From assembly GCF_000559025.1 (NCBI RefSeq), contig NZ_JAAN01000021.1, positions 105,345 through 169,344 of the forward strand: 64,000 bases of DNA, written 5' to 3'. A program made the position numbers and the translations under genes. Positions 62,251 through 64,000 of the stretch are shown piece by piece. This DNA comes from Luteimonas huabeiensis HB2 (GTDB lineage Bacteria; Pseudomonadota; Gammaproteobacteria; Xanthomonadales; Xanthomonadaceae). Under the pieces are notes generated by a model. That model had not been told where the DNA came from, searched no databases, and was given only the letters and a program-made list of their open reading frames with translations. How positions within the stretch are numbered: the first letter of the stretch is position 1; each line of letters opens with the position of its first letter.

Positions 62251-62474
62251 CGCCGCACTCGGTTGCTCGCGGTTTGGGGTTGGATGCGAAACCGGGCGTG
62301 CGCACAGGTGCAACAAATCCGCCGGTCCGAGGGTAGTATCTCGGCTAAGGTCTGGACTGGACAGCGGCGACGGTCAAGCAAGCCGTCCAGCCATCCACGG
62401 GTCCTTCCTGGGCACCCAGCTATGCGGGGGGCGCGAGCGCGATGCTTTTCTAGCGTCAGAGTGCAAACCGGGGT
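62251..62474. other. Gap before the ParB-methylase gene
   Basis: No ORF convincing. It ends in a perfect 9-bp inverted repeat GTGCAAACC-GG-GGTTTGCAC (62461-62480), overlapping the likely start codon. Confidence 0.6.
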
Positions 62475-63917
62475 TTGCACGGTTTGCGGTTTGCAGGCCC
62501 CACGCTCAACGTCGAGTACCGCAAGGTCGAGACGCTGATTCCCTACGCCCGCAATCCGCGCACGCACAGCGACGAGCAGGTCGCGCGCATCGCCGCCAGC
62601 ATCGCCGAGTTCGGCTGGACCAACCCGATCCTGGTCGATGGCGACCATGGTGTGATCGCCGGCCATGGCCGACTGCTGGCCGCACGCAAGCTGGGGCTGA
62701 CCGAGGTGCCGGTGATCGAGCTCGCGCACCTCACCCCGGCGCAGAAGCGCGCCTATGTGATCGCCGACAACCGGCTCGCGCTCGATGCCGGCTGGGATGA
62801 GGCCATGTTGGCGCTGGAGTTCGCGGAGTTGGCCGACGCCGGCTTCGATCTGGACCTGACCGGCTTCTCTGCCTCCGAGATCGAAGGCCTGCTCGACCAC
62901 ATCGAGGAGACGGAACCGTCCGCCGATGAGGACGAGCGTGCGCCGGAAGGCGACGCGGACGAGGACGACGTCACGCCGCCCACGGTTGCGGTCACGCGGC
63001 CCGGCGACTTGTGGCTGCTGGGCGAACACCGGCTGCTCTGCGCCGACAGCAGCGACGCGGCCGCCGTCGCGCGCCTCATCAATGGCGAGCGCGCTCACCT
63101 GCTCTTTACCAGCCCGCCCTACGCGAACCAGCGCGACTACACCACCGGCGGGATCACTGACTGGAACGCGCTCATGCAGGGCGTGTTCGGCGCCGCCCGC
63201 AGCGCGCTGCACGAGGACGCGCAAATCCTGGTCAACCTCGGCCTCGTCCATCGCGACGGCGAGTGGCAGCCGTACTGGGACGGCTGGATCGAATGGATGC
63301 GCACTCAGGGCTGGCGCCGCTTCGGCTGGTACGTCTGGGATCAGTCGGTGACCGTGCCCGGCGACTGGGCCGGGCGCCTCGCGCCGCGCCACGAGTTCGT
63401 GTTCCACTTCAACCGCCAGGCGCGCAAGCCGAACAAGATCGTGCCCTGCAAGTGGGCCGGTCACGAGACGCATCTGCGCGCCGATGGGTCATCCACCGCG
63501 ATGCGCGCCAAGGATGGCAAGGTCGGCGAATGGAACCACGCCGGACAGCCCACGCAGGCGTTCCGCATCCCGGATTCCGTCGTCGAGGTGACGCGCCAGC
63601 GCGGCCGCATCGGTGATGGTATCGACCATCCGGCCGTATTCCCGCTGGGCCTGCCGAAGTTCTTCATCGAGGCCTACACCGACGTGGGCGAGATCGTCTT
63701 CGAGCCGTTCTCCGGCGGCGGCACCACGCTGCTGGCCGGGCAACTCACCGACCGCAGGGTCCGCGCCATCGAGCTCGCGCCCGAGTACGTCGACGTCGCG
63801 CTGCGCCGCTGGCTGCAGCACCACCCGGGCATGGAGCCCGTGCTCGCGGCCACCGGCCAGCCCTTCGCCGAGGTCTCGGCCGAGCGCTTGGGCGAGACGG
63901 CGGAGGCGGCCGCGTGA
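62475..63917 (+). CDS. ParB-domain DNA methyltransferase
   Basis: 480 residues. ParB N-terminal domain (LIPYARNPRTHSDEQVARIA, DGDHGVIAGHGRLLAARKLG, residues about 18-100), an acidic linker, then a methylase with FTSPPYANQ (motif IV, about 212) and FEPFSGGGTTLLA (motif I, about 411), a beta-class order. The start is uncertain: TTG at 62475 or 62484. It modifies N4-C or N6-A in DNA, perhaps to protect the phage. Confidence 0.85.
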   Translation: MHGLRFAGPTLNVEYRKVETLIPYARNPRTHSDEQVARIAASIAEFGWTNPILVDGDHGVIAGHGRLLAARKLGLTEVPVIELAHLTPAQKRAYVIADNRLALDAGWDEAMLALEFAELADAGFDLDLTGFSASEIEGLLDHIEETEPSADEDERAPEGDADEDDVTPPTVAVTRPGDLWLLGEHRLLCADSSDAAAVARLINGERAHLLFTSPPYANQRDYTTGGITDWNALMQGVFGAARSALHEDAQILVNLGLVHRDGEWQPYWDGWIEWMRTQGWRRFGWYVWDQSVTVPGDWAGRLAPRHEFVFHFNRQARKPNKIVPCKWAGHETHLRADGSSTAMRAKDGKVGEWNHAGQPTQAFRIPDSVVEVTRQRGRIGDGIDHPAVFPLGLPKFFIEAYTDVGEIVFEPFSGGGTTLLAGQLTDRRVRAIELAPEYVDVALRRWLQHHPGMEPVLAATGQPFAEVSAERLGETAEAAA

Positions 63918-64000
63918 ACTGGTTCGCCGAGCGCATCGAGCACTGGCCGATCGACAAGCTACTGCCCTACGTGCGCAACGCCCGCCAGCACTCGGACGAG
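63914..64000 (+). CDS. Second ParB-domain protein, N-terminal fragment
   Basis: 29 codons to the edge. HWPIDKLLPYVRNARQHSDE matches the ParB start of the preceding gene (LIPYARNPRTHSDE). The GTG overlaps the preceding stop by four bases. It is probably another ParB-methylase. Confidence 0.7.
   Translation, partial: MNWFAERIEHWPIDKLLPYVRNARQHSDE

Overview
The window reads as a chromosome segment of a high-GC gammaproteobacterium of the Xanthomonadaceae (Lysobacteraceae). The strongest evidence is a complete rpf (DSF quorum-sensing) cluster in Xanthomonas order: rpfB, rpfF, rpfC, rpfG, lysS, prfB, recJ, rpfE, greA, carB, carA. The heat-shock run hrcA-grpE-dnaK-dnaJ, recN, the divergent fur/bamE pair, ratA-rnfH, smpB and ssrA follow the same family's layout.

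Layout. 1-4122: the start of orn, a DUF2721 membrane protein, tadA, a cupin, two secreted small proteins, mntP behind a yybP-ykoY manganese riboswitch, and a lipoprotein. 4277-10272: DSF signalling. RpfB and RpfF handle and make the fatty-acid signal; RpfC senses it and relays phosphate to RpfG, an HD-GYP cyclic-di-GMP phosphodiesterase. 10368-25759: housekeeping genes (lysS, prfB with its programmed frameshift, recJ, rpfE, greA, carB/carA, dapB, prephenate dehydrogenase, pdxY). A small four-helix-bundle gene flanked by inverted repeats has been inserted between carA and carB. 25803-36008: chaperones, recN, fur, bamE, rnfH, ratA, smpB and tmRNA. Several repeat elements lie in the gaps.

36009-47495 is accessory DNA downstream of ssrA. 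It holds a full potassium-uptake locus (two small ORFs, kdpA, B, C, a porin, then the kdpD/kdpE two-component system). This locus is bracketed by a 35-bp perfect direct repeat that is also the 3' end of a SnoaL-like gene. That is the signature of an element integrated at a gene 3' end. An AraC regulator, a broken gene and a GNAT acetyltransferase follow.

47735-64000 is a prophage or phage-like integrative element whose right end lies outside the window. The leftward arm has a large serine recombinase in a five-gene overlapping block (47735-50631) and an HTH/PIN/751-residue-protein module (50736-54055). The rightward arm, starting from a divergent control region at 54056-54283, carries a DNA-binding protein, a BRO antirepressor, an AAA ATPase, a probable ssDNA-binding-type phage protein, a PD-(D/E)XK nuclease, a primase-helicase, a RuvC-like nuclease, and two tandem ParB-domain proteins, the first fused to a DNA methylase.

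The best candidate for something undescribed is the three-gene HTH-PIN-large-protein module carried between the integration and replication arms. Next are the pair of paralogous small genes coupled to the recombinase, the repeat-flanked four-helix-bundle insertion in carAB, and the 3'-end-duplicating Kdp island. All calls are from reading the sequence; no database search was run.
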